A stretch of DNA of 64,000 bases from Aliikangiella marina (GCF_007004765.1 NZ_VIKR01000002.1:992001-1056000); one strand, 5' to 3'; shown: positions 9,201 to 18,524, counted from the first letter of the stretch. The notes: generated by a model not told the origin, from the letters alone. Made by a program: numbers and translations.

Positions 9201-10820
9201 CTGAGTGAAAGGGAAAAGTCGCTCATCATTGAAAAGTGGATTAACCAACAACCGGTTTCAGCGTTTGACTGGTCAACGATCCTATTTTGGGGAGGCGCAG
9301 CCGGCATTTCGATCCTCATTTTGTTTAGTTTTATTGTTTTTTGGAATCGTAAATTGGCGTTAGAAGTGGAAACTCGACAGGTTGCTGAACAAAAAGCGCA
9401 CCTGGCGGAGCAAAAAGCGATCGATGCGAACAAAGCCAAAAGCGTATTTCTTGCGAATATGTCACACGAAATTCGCACGCCCATGAATGCCATCCTAGGT
9501 TATGTGCAATTACTTCAAAATGATCATGGTCTTGATTCAGAGCATAAAAAGTTAGTCGGAACAATTAACCAGAGCGGCAAACACTTATTAGCATTGATCA
9601 ACGACATACTCGATATGTCTAAGATTGAAGCAGGTCGAATGGAGCTTAATGAAACAATCTTCAATTTACATAATCAGTTGAAAGACATTGAAGCAATGCT
9701 GCGATATCGCGCGGAAGAAAAAGGGCTTTCTTTGAAGTTTCATTACTCCGACCACATACCTGAGTTTGTTTATGCTGACCAAGCGAAGCTTAGCCAAATT
9801 CTCATCAACCTTTTGGGCAATGCGATCAAGTTTACCCAAGAGGGAGAAGTGAGCTTTAGCATGCATGTCCTCAGTAATTCAGATACTACGGCGACAATTG
9901 AGTTTATTGTTAAGGATTCGGGAGTCGGTATTCCTGCGTCCCGCAAACTCAGCGTTTTTGAGCCTTTCTCCCAAGCTCAGGAAGGACATATTGTTGGTGG
10001 AACTGGATTAGGCTTACCAATTAGCCGCGAGATTGCACGCTTAATGGGGGGAGATATCACGCTAGTTGATAGTTCGCCAAAAGGAGCGGAGTTCAGTATC
10101 CGTGTTCAATTGAAAAAGTCAGAGAAAGAATGCGCTGAAGAGACAAACCAAGCACCCAGTAAACCGATTAAGCTCGCTATCTCAGCAGGCAAGCCCACGG
10201 TCTTAGTGGTTGATGATATTGTAACCAATCGGGAGTTGTTGAAGTATGGTCTGACTAAGTTTGGATTCAATGTTATAACGGCTGATGATGGCCTAAAAGG
10301 TATTGAGGCCTTCAAAGAGTATCGTCCAAAGGTCGTTATAATGGATATTTTAATGCCAACTCTGAGTGGGGTTGCAACGACAGAAAAGATTCGTCAATTA
10401 CCCCAAGGCAGCGAGACTAAAGTGATTGCGCTGACCGCAGGAGCGATTGAGGTTGATAAACCCGTTGCCGAAGATTCAAGCTTTGATGCGGTTATGTATA
10501 AACCTGTGAACTTAAGGGAGTTACTCAGTAAGATAGCAGAACTATGTCGTTTAGAATTAGAATACGATGTGCCTCAACTATTGGATAATTCTTATTCTGG
10601 CATAAAAGTTATCGACGTCTCAGCGATCGAATCAATGCCGCCTGAGCTAAGAGACAAAATTTCAGAAGCTTTGCGGCTGGGCAAAATAGCTGACTTACGA
10701 GAACAAATCGAACCGGTTCGAGCGTGGAATCAAACCGTGGGTAACTCTTTCGAAGCGCTTATTTTAAGCTTTCAATTGGATCGACTTAAGAAACTTTTTT
10801 TGCGAGAGTCGCAATATTAA
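6258..10820 (+). CDS. Hybrid histidine kinase with four periplasmic substrate-binding domains (BvgS/EvgS type)
   Basis: The 1520-residue inner-membrane sensor starts with a signal sequence (hydrophobic about 23-40). Four type-3 solute-binding (Venus-flytrap) domains follow at about 45-280, 295-520, 540-760 and 780-995. Linkers carrying LSxKEKE-like motifs separate them, and domains 2 and 3 share a DYYVG motif, so they arose by duplication. A membrane helix lies at about 1008-1030, then a coiled coil, HisKA with phospho-acceptor H1070 in SHEIRTPMN, HATPase with N, G1 (DSGVGIP) and G2 (GTGLGLP) boxes, and a receiver domain (about 1313-1430) with D1363. A helical tail of about 85 residues follows; no clear HPt domain is seen. 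BvgS has two flytraps, so four is unusual. No response regulator is adjacent. The ATG at 6258 has AAGGA upstream; an internal ATG at 6312 is the alternative. Confidence 0.9.
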   Translation: MMNSTRNTCLVKDLRRLKMRIGRWIAVVTLIFSAPALLAATLQQELNLTPTEIRWLKENPTLDFHLLEDSAPDSFWMDGEVKGAVPELLNIFERKLGVKINPLRQPYSELSAETNVKNVMAVGFMSGSSIQQFPGYVASEDLFKSYFSLFAMESKTEKFELQQLANKNIAVFSGLTHPIIEQLKRTNNITEVDSFDELVGSLLSRKVDYFLDYRELANYLLYRSTTRNIKEIHTFAEPDDIVFMVREDQSILLSILNKLIIHTRVKELPKIIDHWYLGENNFTRLTLSQKEKEWLRLQQKIILGWTEKFPPSLIVDKEGNQSGIFVDIYNLISERIGVDIELKIIDWNQAGELLVGEEIVGLAGATDAFPLTDEMIKLKALTSVVPTWFGRMDDVYPLDDPDRLKGKRIAYVKGFKLVEPLIAHLGTNNTFVAVDSTLDGMRKLVEQRVDYYVGSNVENYWLSQFPNFGLIVKYMDFNKASSVSAIIHAEQPELVSILNKAINEIGKTAIDNIVFNWTLQSMQGYAVSLSEKEKEIVAKSAPLNLAIAQIPPYFMVDDNGVQSGVFYEYLQVLNSKIGANIQLTTGANSELINNVINKKLDGVAMLSSARIEKMDLLASNPHFITSVEVYGKQASDEIRTPSDMIGKKVAYSKDVLLVKNWVESKLIGQAAIAVESSLAGFQKLLTGELDYYVGMPSESYFIKSLGVADIVSKYSDLESSTPLMIGLNAPKSEWIPILNKGIASISEVRKNSIQGKWIDVVNKPNAISPFEELWLSQFQVFNIAASSAWAPFDFTEDSAAHIALADDFLKVINEKLGVGFNKVQTSGWEDSLMLLEKSQIDVIPGLPIELNSAVKFTDPILKIPLVVAVVGDASMVVGMDGLRQRDIIVVENSASHKIMKREFPGGKIVLASSISDAIEKLERKAGEGLLVDNISLNFWLKKLYRDDINVAFTTPYFYDFTFAVREDLAPLISVINKSISSLSEREKSLIIEKWINQQPVSAFDWSTILFWGGAAGISILILFSFIVFWNRKLALEVETRQVAEQKAHLAEQKAIDANKAKSVFLANMSHEIRTPMNAILGYVQLLQNDHGLDSEHKKLVGTINQSGKHLLALINDILDMSKIEAGRMELNETIFNLHNQLKDIEAMLRYRAEEKGLSLKFHYSDHIPEFVYADQAKLSQILINLLGNAIKFTQEGEVSFSMHVLSNSDTTATIEFIVKDSGVGIPASRKLSVFEPFSQAQEGHIVGGTGLGLPISREIARLMGGDITLVDSSPKGAEFSIRVQLKKSEKECAEETNQAPSKPIKLAISAGKPTVLVVDDIVTNRELLKYGLTKFGFNVITADDGLKGIEAFKEYRPKVVIMDILMPTLSGVATTEKIRQLPQGSETKVIALTAGAIEVDKPVAEDSSFDAVMYKPVNLRELLSKIAELCRLELEYDVPQLLDNSYSGIKVIDVSAIESMPPELRDKISEALRLGKIADLREQIEPVRAWNQTVGNSFEALILSFQLDRLKKLFLRESQY

Positions 10821-10941
10821 AAAGCTTTATATATCAATTATCTATCGAATTATTTAACTTGATTTCCCCGTCGAGTTTTCTAAGCAAAGCGCTGAGGTAG
10901 ATAATCTTCCGGCAAATTTTGTTGCTTTTCCTTGAATTTTA

Positions 10942-10971
10942 TTGCTCTAGAAGGTTTATCTGTGGTATAAA
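10942..10971 (+). promoter_or_regulatory. rpsB promoter with GC-rich discriminator
   Basis: TTGCTC (10942-10947), an 18-base spacer and TATAAA (10966-10971) with a TG just upstream. The next bases, GCGCGCC, form a GC-rich discriminator of the kind found at ribosomal promoters under stringent control. Transcription from here would give a leader of about 140 bases. Confidence 0.6.
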
Positions 10972-10978
10972 GCGCGCC

Positions 10979-11064
10979 GTGTCAAACAATGTCGTTTGGC
11001 ACCTAATTCACACGCTGTTCGTCACGACTATCAGGGTGCTTCAATTGAGATTATCAAATTGAAG
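10979..11064 (+). promoter_or_regulatory. Structured rpsB leader, candidate S2 autoregulatory site
   Basis: Two hairpins lie in the untranslated leader. GTGTCAAAC (10979-10987) pairs with GTTTGGCAC (10994-11002), with one G-U pair. CTTCAATT (11039-11046) pairs perfectly with AATTGAAG (11057-11064). In gammaproteobacteria S2 represses rpsB-tsf through a conserved leader structure, so this position is where such a site is expected. Identity with the known motif was not tested. Confidence 0.5.
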
Positions 11065-11117
11065 TTGGTAGTTGGGAATAGCGGAGGCAAAACCCTTACA
11101 AATCAGGAGTTTACAAA

Positions 11118-11870
11118 ATGGCAAAAGTCACTATGCGTGATATGCTACAGGCGGGCGTGCATTTCGGTCACAGAACCCGTTTCTGGAATCCAAAAATGAA
11201 GCCGTACATCTTCGGCGCTCGTAACAAAATTCATATTATCAACTTGGAAAACACGCTTCCAATGTTCAATGATGCATTGAACTTTCTTAGCTCAGTTGCA
11301 GCGAAGAAAGGCAAGGTATTGTTTGTTGGCACGAAGCGTAGTGCAAGCAAGATTGTTAAAGAAGAAGCGACTCGTTGTGGTCAGTTCCATGTTGATAAGC
11401 GTTGGTTGGGCGGTATGTTAACCAACTACAAGACGATTCGTCAGTCGATTAACCGTTTGAAAGAGCTAGAAAAGCAAAGCGAAGACGGAACTTTCGACCG
11501 TTTGACTAAAAAAGAAGCTCTATTGCTTACTCGCGAAATGGCAAAATTAGAAGCCTCTATTGGTGGTATCAAAAACATGGGTGGTCTTCCTGACGCACTA
11601 TTTGTTATTGATGCTGACCACGAGCATATTGCGATTTCCGAAGCACGTAAGCTCGGCATCCCTGTTATCGCGGTAGTCGATAGTAATTCAAGCCCAGATG
11701 GCGTTGATTATGTTATCCCTGGTAACGATGATGCGATTCGTGCGATTCAACTTTACTTGTCAGCGGCTGCAGACACTATCCTCGATGGTCGTCAAAGCGT
11801 TGCCACTGCGCCTGCTGAAGAGTCAAGTGACGAGTTTGTAGAAGAAGATAAAGAAGCTTCTGCAGAATAA
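11118..11870 (+). CDS. rpsB: 30S ribosomal protein S2
   Basis: The 250-residue protein shows the S2 pattern throughout: [20 protein letters not shown] at the start, [17 protein letters not shown], the FVGTKRSA and [13 protein letters not shown] blocks, and the late [13 protein letters not shown] motif. An acidic tail of about 25 residues follows. S2 binds the small-subunit head-body junction. The ATG has AGGAG upstream. It is followed by a partial terminator and tsf, the standard pair. An alternative frame starting at 10996 covers the leader and is not a gene. Confidence 0.98.
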   Translation: MAKVTMRDMLQAGVHFGHRTRFWNPKMKPYIFGARNKIHIINLENTLPMFNDALNFLSSVAAKKGKVLFVGTKRSASKIVKEEATRCGQFHVDKRWLGGMLTNYKTIRQSINRLKELEKQSEDGTFDRLTKKEALLLTREMAKLEASIGGIKNMGGLPDALFVIDADHEHIAISEARKLGIPVIAVVDSNSSPDGVDYVIPGNDDAIRAIQLYLSAAADTILDGRQSVATAPAEESSDEFVEEDKEASAE

Positions 11871-11893
11871 CCCCGACTCGTAAGAATTGAGAG

Positions 11894-11916
11894 TAGGGGG
11901 CTTGGCCCCCTATTTT
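11894..11916 (+). terminator. Attenuating terminator between rpsB and tsf
   Basis: TAGGGGGC (11894-11901) pairs with GCCCCCTA (11905-11912) around a 3-base loop, followed by TTTT. This is an intrinsic terminator with a short U run. Placed inside the rpsB-tsf unit it would let only part of transcription through. Confidence 0.75.
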
Positions 11917-12010
11917 ATATCTTGAAAAGTATTTAGGTAATGATTGAGACGTTTTGCGTATAAATAATGCGCAAAGATTAAAGCTCAAATAGTTAATTTT
12001 GGAGAATATC

Positions 12011-12889
12011 ATGGCAATTACTGCTGCATTAGTTAAAGAGCTGCGCGAAAGAACAGGCGCTGGCATGATGGAATGTAAAAAAGCCCTAGTTGAAACTAAC
12101 GGTGATATCGAAACTGCGATTGATAATATGCGCAAATCTGGCGCTGCCAAAGCAGAGAAGAAAGCCGGTCGTATCGCTGCTGAAGGTGTGATTATCACTA
12201 AAGCATCGGATGACGGAAAAGTGGCTGCGATCGTTGAAGTTAATTCAGAAACCGATTTCGTTGCTCGTGACGAAAACTTCATGGGGTTTGCAAACGCGGT
12301 TGTTGATGCTGCGCTGGCTAACAAAACAACTGAAATTGAGGTCTTAAAAGAGACCGCTTTAGCCTCTGGCGAAACAGTAGAAGCTGCGCGAACTGCGCTT
12401 ATCGCGAAAATCGGTGAAAACATCGGTGTTCGTCGTGTTCAAATCGTTGAAGCTGAAGGGGCGCTTGCTAGCTACATCCATGGCGGTCGAATTGGAGTTG
12501 TTGCTGCGCTTAATGGCGGAGACACAGAGCTTGCGAAAGATATCGCGATGCATGCTGCGGCGACAAACCCACAATTTGTAAACCCAGAAGACATTTCTGA
12601 AGACGTTTACAATCGTGAAAAAGAAATTTTCACCGCTCAAGCTCTTGAAAGCGGCAAGCCAGCAGATATCGTTGAGAAAATGATCGTTGGCCGTATGCGC
12701 AAATTCGCTGCTGAAGTTAGCTTAGTTGGTCAATCATTTGTTAAAGATCCTTCAATTACTGTCGGTGACTTATTAAAGAAAGCTGACGCGACAGTCACTT
12801 CTTTGGTACGATTCGAAGTAGGTGAAGGTATCGAAAAGAAAGAAGATGATTTTGCTGCTGAAGTAATGGCACAAGTTAAAGGGGAATAA
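12011..12889 (+). CDS. tsf: Elongation factor Ts
   Basis: The 292-residue EF-Ts recycles EF-Tu by releasing GDP. The N-terminal domain has [19 protein letters not shown], and the core holds the [10 protein letters not shown] block, the main contact with EF-Tu. The ATG at 12011 has GGAG 6 bases upstream; a TTG four codons earlier lacks support. The stop codon overlaps the pyrH start in a TAATG junction, so translation of the two is probably coupled. Confidence 0.98.
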   Translation: MAITAALVKELRERTGAGMMECKKALVETNGDIETAIDNMRKSGAAKAEKKAGRIAAEGVIITKASDDGKVAAIVEVNSETDFVARDENFMGFANAVVDAALANKTTEIEVLKETALASGETVEAARTALIAKIGENIGVRRVQIVEAEGALASYIHGGRIGVVAALNGGDTELAKDIAMHAAATNPQFVNPEDISEDVYNREKEIFTAQALESGKPADIVEKMIVGRMRKFAAEVSLVGQSFVKDPSITVGDLLKKADATVTSLVRFEVGEGIEKKEDDFAAEVMAQVKGE

Positions 12890-13626
12890 TGATTATGCCA
12901 AGTTCTGCGCCTGCTAAAGACCGCAATAGAATCCTACTGAAACTCAGTGGGGAAGCCTTAATGGGTGCAGAGCCTTTTGGTATTGATCCTTCGATCCTCG
13001 ACAGAATAGCTGCTGAAATTAAAGAACTCGTCGACAAAGATGTTCAGGTTGGCGTAGTTATTGGTGGCGGAAACCTGTTTCGTGGCGAAAAGTTAGCCAA
13101 AGCAGGAATGAACAGAGTTGCCGGCGACCATATGGGTATGCTGGCAACTGTTATGAATTCTTTAGCAATGCAAGACGCGTTGGAAAGGCTCAGAGTCGGA
13201 ACTCGAGTGATGTCTGCAGTATCTTTAACAGGGGTATGTGAAGACTACGATAGACGTTATGCATTGCGCTTTATGCGTGAAGGACAAGTGGTAATTTTTA
13301 CTGCTGGTACTGGTAACCCATTTTTTACGACCGATACGGCTGCTTGCTTGAGGGGCATTGAAATAGATGCTGACGTTATCTTAAAAGCAACCAAGGTTGA
13401 TGGCGTGTATTCTGCCGATCCCAATAAGGACCCGGAGGCTGTGCGCTATGACAAACTCACCTACAACGAAGCCCTTGAGAAACAGTTAGGGATTATGGAT
13501 CTGACCGCCTTTTGTTTGGCAAGAGATCACAATAAATCGATTCGTGTATTCAATATGAATAAACCAGGTGCGTTAATTAAGGCAGTGATAGAAGGGAGTG
13601 AAGGTACTCTCATCAGCTGCGAATAA
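12889..13626 (+). CDS. pyrH: UMP kinase
   Basis: The 245-residue protein is bacterial UMP kinase, a hexameric amino-acid-kinase-fold enzyme that makes UDP from UMP with ATP and is controlled by GTP and UTP. Visible motifs are [10 protein letters not shown], the glycine loop [10 protein letters not shown], the [11 protein letters not shown] block and [15 protein letters not shown]. The ATG overlaps the tsf stop by one base. A second ATG two codons later is possible; the GGGG ribosome site fits either. It supplies nucleotides for the following RNA and lipid steps, and its place in rpsB-tsf-pyrH-frr is standard. Confidence 0.97.
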   Translation: MIMPSSAPAKDRNRILLKLSGEALMGAEPFGIDPSILDRIAAEIKELVDKDVQVGVVIGGGNLFRGEKLAKAGMNRVAGDHMGMLATVMNSLAMQDALERLRVGTRVMSAVSLTGVCEDYDRRYALRFMREGQVVIFTAGTGNPFFTTDTAACLRGIEIDADVILKATKVDGVYSADPNKDPEAVRYDKLTYNEALEKQLGIMDLTAFCLARDHNKSIRVFNMNKPGALIKAVIEGSEGTLISCE

Positions 13627-13663
13627 CCTCAATTAAAAGAACCAAGAAAAACGGAGCGTCATT

Positions 13664-14221
13664 GTGATTAATGAAATAAAAGAAGATGCAAGTACCCGGA
13701 TGGACAAAAGCATCGAATCTTTCAAGCTGGCTCTGCAAAAAATCCGTACCGGTAGAGCTCACCCAAGTTTACTTGATCACTTAACAGTATCTTATTACGG
13801 TGTCGATACACCGCTGAATCAAGCCGCTAATGTTAGCGTTCAAGACGCACGAACATTAACCGTTCAGCCTTTCGAAAAGTCAATGATTCAGCCGATCGAG
13901 AAGGCGATTATGGAGTCTGATATTGGGATTACCCCCAACACTGCGGGTAACCTGATTCGTTTACCGCTGCCGCCATTAACCGAAGAACGTCGTAAGGACA
14001 TGATCAAGGTGGTTGGCAACGAAGCTGAGTCGGCGAAAATCGCCATTCGAAATATCCGAAGAGATGCAAACTCGACCCTCAAAGAGCTTGAAAAAGACAA
14101 AGAAATCAGTGAAGACGATGAACGTCGTGCTGAAGACGAGATCCAAAAAATTACCGATAGTCACGTCAAGAAAGTTGACGAATTGGCTGCCGAGAAAGAA
14201 AAGGAGTTGATGGAAATATAA
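13664..14221 (+). CDS. frr: Ribosome recycling factor, GTG start
   Basis: The 185-residue protein is ribosome recycling factor, which with EF-G splits post-termination ribosomes. Motifs [15 protein letters not shown], the [13 protein letters not shown] block and IRNIRRDAN are diagnostic, and the length is the family norm. The start is a GTG with GGAG 7 bases upstream; no better ATG fits the family N-terminus. Confidence 0.97.
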   Translation: MINEIKEDASTRMDKSIESFKLALQKIRTGRAHPSLLDHLTVSYYGVDTPLNQAANVSVQDARTLTVQPFEKSMIQPIEKAIMESDIGITPNTAGNLIRLPLPPLTEERRKDMIKVVGNEAESAKIAIRNIRRDANSTLKELEKDKEISEDDERRAEDEIQKITDSHVKKVDELAAEKEKELMEI

Positions 14222-14346
14222 TCGAAATTATTTCCCATCAGGCTGAGCGCCGTGTTATCGCTGAGATGACGCGGCGTATTTGTATTAATAAACATTCATT
14301 TGTTTGAATAATAAGAATAATCACTACCAGGGCTGAACACGACATT

Positions 14347-15069
14347 ATGTCTGAGAAAAATATCCCCAAACATGTTGCAATCATTATGGACGGCAATGGT
14401 CGGTGGGCTCAGGCACGCGGTAAAAAAAGAACCAGTGGTCACAAAGTTGGCGTCGAGCGCGCTCGAGAAGTAATTGAAGCCGCTGGTAATTTAGGAGTCG
14501 AGTCGCTAACGCTGTTCGCTTTTAGCAGCGAGAATTGGAATCGTCCTAAAGAAGAGGTCTCCTATTTAATGGAGCTCTTTATTGTGGCGCTCAACCGAGA
14601 AGTGAAAACGCTAAATAAACACGGCGTAAAACTTAAGTTTCTCGGTGATACCGGCGCGTTTAATAGCAAGCTTCAAGAAAGCATTAAAAAGGCCGAGGCA
14701 CTCACTGAGAACAACCGAAACGTTAGACTCAATATAGCTGCCAATTATGGGGGGCAATGGGATATCACCCAAGCCGTCAACAATATCTTGCGAGAGTCAC
14801 CAGGCATTCAACAAATCGATGAATTGATGTTGGAGAAGAATTTGGTGACTCATGATCTACCGCCGCTCGATTTGTTAATCAGAACCGGTGGTGAAACACG
14901 AATTAGCAATTTTTTGATATGGCAAGCTGCATACGCCGAGTTATACTTTTGCGATACTTTGTGGCCAGACTTTGATAGTAACCAACTGAAGAAAGCCATA
15001 GATGCTTATCAGGGACGACAGCGTCGTTTTGGTAAAACCGGTGAGCAAGTGTCACAAGAAGAGAAATAA
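14347..15069 (+). CDS. uppS: Undecaprenyl diphosphate synthase
   Basis: The 240-residue cis-prenyltransferase makes undecaprenyl diphosphate, the carrier lipid for peptidoglycan and O-antigen, by adding eight isopentenyl units to farnesyl diphosphate. The N-terminal IIMDGNGRWA motif carries the catalytic Asp (D15). The FAFSSENWNRP loop and the C-terminal LLIRTGGETRISNFLIWQ and AELYF motifs are present. It is followed by cdsA after 3 bases, and the two are probably cotranslated. Confidence 0.97.
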   Translation: MSEKNIPKHVAIIMDGNGRWAQARGKKRTSGHKVGVERAREVIEAAGNLGVESLTLFAFSSENWNRPKEEVSYLMELFIVALNREVKTLNKHGVKLKFLGDTGAFNSKLQESIKKAEALTENNRNVRLNIAANYGGQWDITQAVNNILRESPGIQQIDELMLEKNLVTHDLPPLDLLIRTGGETRISNFLIWQAAYAELYFCDTLWPDFDSNQLKKAIDAYQGRQRRFGKTGEQVSQEEK

Positions 15070-15072
15070 CTT

Positions 15073-15951
15073 ATGCTGAAACAACGAATTATCACCGCCC
15101 TAGTATTGCTCGCACTTGTATTGGTGCTGCTAATGGGTACTCAGCTTAATTTTTTTGCTGGCGTGATAGCCGTTGTGGTCTATATGGTTGCTTTAGAGTG
15201 GGCTAAATTAGCTGGATATAAGAAAAATATGGCGATGACCGGGTTTGCGGTTGCGGTTACCTTAGTCAATCTATTTATCTGGTATACCTCTGGTGATTTC
15301 ATCGTTTGGCCCTCGCCGAGTTGGCCTTCATATGTTGTCTGGGACAATCCGATTATTGTATTGGCCGCTTCACTGCTCGTTATTTTACTCGCGGTGAGTG
15401 TTGTGCTTGGATATTCTAACCTACCGAAATGGTGGGCAAATAATCTGCTAATCAGCCTATTTGGGTTGGTTTTATTACCCGCCTTTTTTGTATCACTAGT
15501 GAGTATAAGAAGTACTGCTTATTTGCAGGATTTCTACCATGGCGGTTTGTTAGTTTTGTTTATGTTTTGTTTGATTTGGGCCGCAGATACAGGAGCCTAT
15601 ATTACCGGAAAGCTATTCGGTAAAAATAAGCTTGCGCCAGTTGTTAGCCCAAATAAAACTTGGGAAGGCGCTTTCGGCGGCTTTTTGCTCAGCGTAGCCA
15701 TAGGCTACACCGGCGCGTTTTTGCTGGGCCTCGATATTGATAATTGGGTCATTTTCACCGCGGTGCTTGTCGTTTTAGCGATAATGTCGGTGATCGGCGA
15801 CTTGTTTGAGAGCGCTCTAAAAAGAGTCTCTAACATCAAAGATTCTGGAAACTTATTACCAGGACATGGGGGCCTTTTAGATCGACTCGATAGCACGATA
15901 ATCGTTGCGCCACTTTTTTACTTAAGCTTTAGTTATTTTGGTTGGTTCTGA
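15073..15951 (+). CDS. cdsA: Phosphatidate cytidylyltransferase
   Basis: The 292-residue multipass membrane enzyme makes CDP-diacylglycerol from phosphatidic acid and CTP, the branch point of phospholipid synthesis. At least seven hydrophobic segments are visible. The CDS signature near the C-terminus is present: SVIGDLFESALKR, then KDSGNLLPGHGGLLDRLDS. The stop overlaps the dxr ATG in a TGATG junction. Confidence 0.96.
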   Translation: MLKQRIITALVLLALVLVLLMGTQLNFFAGVIAVVVYMVALEWAKLAGYKKNMAMTGFAVAVTLVNLFIWYTSGDFIVWPSPSWPSYVVWDNPIIVLAASLLVILLAVSVVLGYSNLPKWWANNLLISLFGLVLLPAFFVSLVSIRSTAYLQDFYHGGLLVLFMFCLIWAADTGAYITGKLFGKNKLAPVVSPNKTWEGAFGGFLLSVAIGYTGAFLLGLDIDNWVIFTAVLVVLAIMSVIGDLFESALKRVSNIKDSGNLLPGHGGLLDRLDSTIIVAPLFYLSFSYFGWF

Positions 15952-17138
15952 TGAGTCAGGGAGTATGTATTTTAGGCTCTACCGGTTCAATCGGCTGTAA
16001 CACCTTAGATGTTATTAGTCGAAATCTAGACCAATATTCAGTGCGCGTTTTGACGGCTCATTCAAATTGGCAAAAGCTTCTCGAGCAGTGTAAAAATTAT
16101 CAACCAGAAAAAGTCATCATTGCCGATCAACAATCTGCAGAGTTGCTAACCGCAGAACTGAGAAAATTAAACTTATCGATTCAAGTTGAGTCCGGAAGAG
16201 ATGCCATCATTAATGCGGCGAGAACGCCGGGCGTCGAAATTGTTGTTGCCGCCATTGTCGGCGCAGCGGGCCTTCTACCGACGCTGACAGCTGTAGAGTG
16301 TGGACTTAAAGTCCTGCTTGCCAATAAAGAAGCTTTAGTCATGTCCGGTGAGCTTTTTATGAACGCAGTCAAAGCACATCGTGCAATATTGTTACCTGTC
16401 GATAGCGAACATAATGCAATCTTCCAAAGTCTTCCTGGCGCGGATGATAATGGTTTGGCCTCACTTGAAGGCGTCCATAAAATTCTTCTCACGGGCTCTG
16501 GCGGACCCTTTAGACAATTACCTTTGAATGAGTTGAGTCAAGTTACGCCTGATCAGGCCTGCGCTCATCCTAATTGGGACATGGGAAGAAAGATATCTGT
16601 CGATTCCGCGACAATGATGAACAAAGGTCTTGAGTTGATAGAGGCTTGCTTCTTGTTTGGTGTGCCATTAGAGCAGATCGAAATTGTCGTTCATCCACAG
16701 AGTATTGTTCACTCGATGGTTTCCTACGCAGATGGCTCCGTTATAGCGCAAATGGGTAATCCAGATATGAGAACGCCGATTGCTCATACGCTCGCTTGGC
16801 CGTCCAGAATAGAGGCCGGTGTCGAACCACTCAACTTTTTTGAAATGAGTAATCTGACCTTTGAATCGCCTGACTTTGAGCGGTTTCCTGGGTTAAAATT
16901 AGCGGCTCAGGCGATGCAAGTTGGCGGAACAGCGCCTTGTACACTGAACGCAGCAAATGAAGTTGCCGTTGAGGCTTTTTTAGCGGGCAAAATTCGCTTT
17001 ACAGACATTGCCCCAGTCATTCGGAAAACGATGGAGCATGTTGAAGTTCGAGAGGCGCAAAATTTGCAAACGATCATCGAAGTCGATCAGCTTTCCCGAG
17101 AGTTTGCGTTGTCGGTTGTTGAGCAAAGAGGTCAATGA
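15951..17138 (+). CDS. dxr: 1-deoxy-D-xylulose 5-phosphate reductoisomerase
   Basis: The 395-residue enzyme converts DXP to 2-C-methylerythritol 4-phosphate with NADPH, the committed step of the MEP isoprenoid pathway that feeds UppS. The NADPH loop GSTGSIG is at residues 9-15. The metal and substrate segment LPVDSEHNAIFQ and the flexible loop region NWDMGRKISVDSATMMNKGLE (quoted in part) are intact. The ATG overlapping the cdsA stop is preferred over an upstream start because it fits the family N-terminus. Confidence 0.97.
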   Translation: MSQGVCILGSTGSIGCNTLDVISRNLDQYSVRVLTAHSNWQKLLEQCKNYQPEKVIIADQQSAELLTAELRKLNLSIQVESGRDAIINAARTPGVEIVVAAIVGAAGLLPTLTAVECGLKVLLANKEALVMSGELFMNAVKAHRAILLPVDSEHNAIFQSLPGADDNGLASLEGVHKILLTGSGGPFRQLPLNELSQVTPDQACAHPNWDMGRKISVDSATMMNKGLELIEACFLFGVPLEQIEIVVHPQSIVHSMVSYADGSVIAQMGNPDMRTPIAHTLAWPSRIEAGVEPLNFFEMSNLTFESPDFERFPGLKLAAQAMQVGGTAPCTLNAANEVAVEAFLAGKIRFTDIAPVIRKTMEHVEVREAQNLQTIIEVDQLSREFALSVVEQRGQ

Positions 17139-18499
17139 TGGATTTTCTATATAACGCTTTTTATTTTATCGTTGCGCTGGGGATATTAGTCACTATCCAC
17201 GAATATGGTCACTTTTGGGTTGCTCGAAAGCTAGGCGTCAAAGTATTAGTTTTTTCAGTCGGATTCGGCAAGCCGATTTGGCAACGCAAAGGTAAAGATG
17301 GCGTAACCTACATGGTAGCCGCGATACCTCTCGGCGGTTATGTCAAAATGCTCGATGAGCGAGAAGGTGATGTTGACGAAAATGACGCGCCTTATGCTTT
17401 TAACCGAAAATCGGTTTGGGCGAGAATGGCGATTGTTCTCGCTGGGCCTATGGCAAATTTTGTTTTAGCGATAGTGCTCTACTGGATGATGTTTGGTATG
17501 GGGATTACAGGTCTCAATACTCAAGTCGGAAAAATTGATGAACAAACCATTGCTGGTAAAGCGGGACTAGTCGCAGGAGACACGATTAATCGGGTTGATG
17601 GAGAGCCGGTGTTTTTACTGCAAGATGTGGTGAAAGCAGTCGCAGCTCGCCTTGGCGAAGAAACAACGCTCGAGCTAGAAGTCACTTCCGAGCAAGGCGG
17701 GACTAAAAAACTGACGCTTAAGCTTGATAATTGGCAAGTTGATACCAGTCGGCCGCAGATACTCGAGTCGCTGGGGATTGTCCACCGAGTTCAGGATATA
17801 ACAATTCCAGCGAAAATCGCTCAAGTGACGGTTGGGGGGCCAGCAGACAAAGCGGGACTTGAACCTGGCGACTTAATTAAAAAGTATAATAATCAAGAGG
17901 TTATTGATTGGCGACAGTTAGTCTCATTAGTTCAAGCTGATAAAGATCAATCCGTGAGTCTGTTAATTGAAAGAAATGGTGAACTGACCCCGCTTTCTGT
18001 GGTCATAGGTTCTCACAAGCCAGAGGACAAGCTAGTTGGCTTTCTGGGAGTGAGTCCTGCGAGTATCGATCGCTCTCAGTATGTGACTAGCCGACAAGGT
18101 GGTCTTGTTGAGTCATTTAATATGGCGATTCAAGAAACTGGCAAAATGATATCGTTAACAGTCCAGTTATTTAAGAAGCTGTTAGTGGGTGATATTTCAC
18201 CAAAAAGTTTAAGTGGACCGATATCAATTGCTGAAGGTGCGGGTGGAAGTGCTCGCGGCGGGCTGGTATATTTCCTCAGCTTTGTTGCGATGATTAGTGT
18301 TAATTTGGGATTTATCAATTTATTGCCAATTCCACTCCTGGATGGCGGTCATTTATTGTTCTATTCAATAGAAGCAATAAAAGGAAAACCACTTTCAGAA
18401 AAAGTACAAGAAATCGGTATGCAAGTGGGCATGCTAATGGTGTTTGCGCTAATGGCGGTCGCAATTTTTAATGATTTATCACGTCATTTCGGGGCGTGA
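17135..18499 (+). CDS. rseP: Site-2 zinc metalloprotease RseP
   Basis: The 454-residue intramembrane protease cuts anti-sigma factor RseA after DegS and so releases sigma-E under envelope stress. The zinc site HEYGH is at 22-26 in the first membrane helix. Two PDZ domains fill the middle (GKAGLVAGD and DKAGLEPGD loops). The second metal motif, NLLPIPLLDGGH, is near the C-terminus, between the last membrane helices. It overlaps dxr by 4 bases. The position before bamA is standard. Confidence 0.97.
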   Translation: MMDFLYNAFYFIVALGILVTIHEYGHFWVARKLGVKVLVFSVGFGKPIWQRKGKDGVTYMVAAIPLGGYVKMLDEREGDVDENDAPYAFNRKSVWARMAIVLAGPMANFVLAIVLYWMMFGMGITGLNTQVGKIDEQTIAGKAGLVAGDTINRVDGEPVFLLQDVVKAVAARLGEETTLELEVTSEQGGTKKLTLKLDNWQVDTSRPQILESLGIVHRVQDITIPAKIAQVTVGGPADKAGLEPGDLIKKYNNQEVIDWRQLVSLVQADKDQSVSLLIERNGELTPLSVVIGSHKPEDKLVGFLGVSPASIDRSQYVTSRQGGLVESFNMAIQETGKMISLTVQLFKKLLVGDISPKSLSGPISIAEGAGGSARGGLVYFLSFVAMISVNLGFINLLPIPLLDGGHLLFYSIEAIKGKPLSEKVQEIGMQVGMLMVFALMAVAIFNDLSRHFGA

Positions 18500-18524
18500 A
18501 CTTAGGGTTAGTTTTTAGGGAATT

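Noticed and set aside
10996-11199. 67-codon frame over the rpsB leader and start
   Set aside because: It overlaps rpsB in another frame and covers structured leader RNA; no family features.
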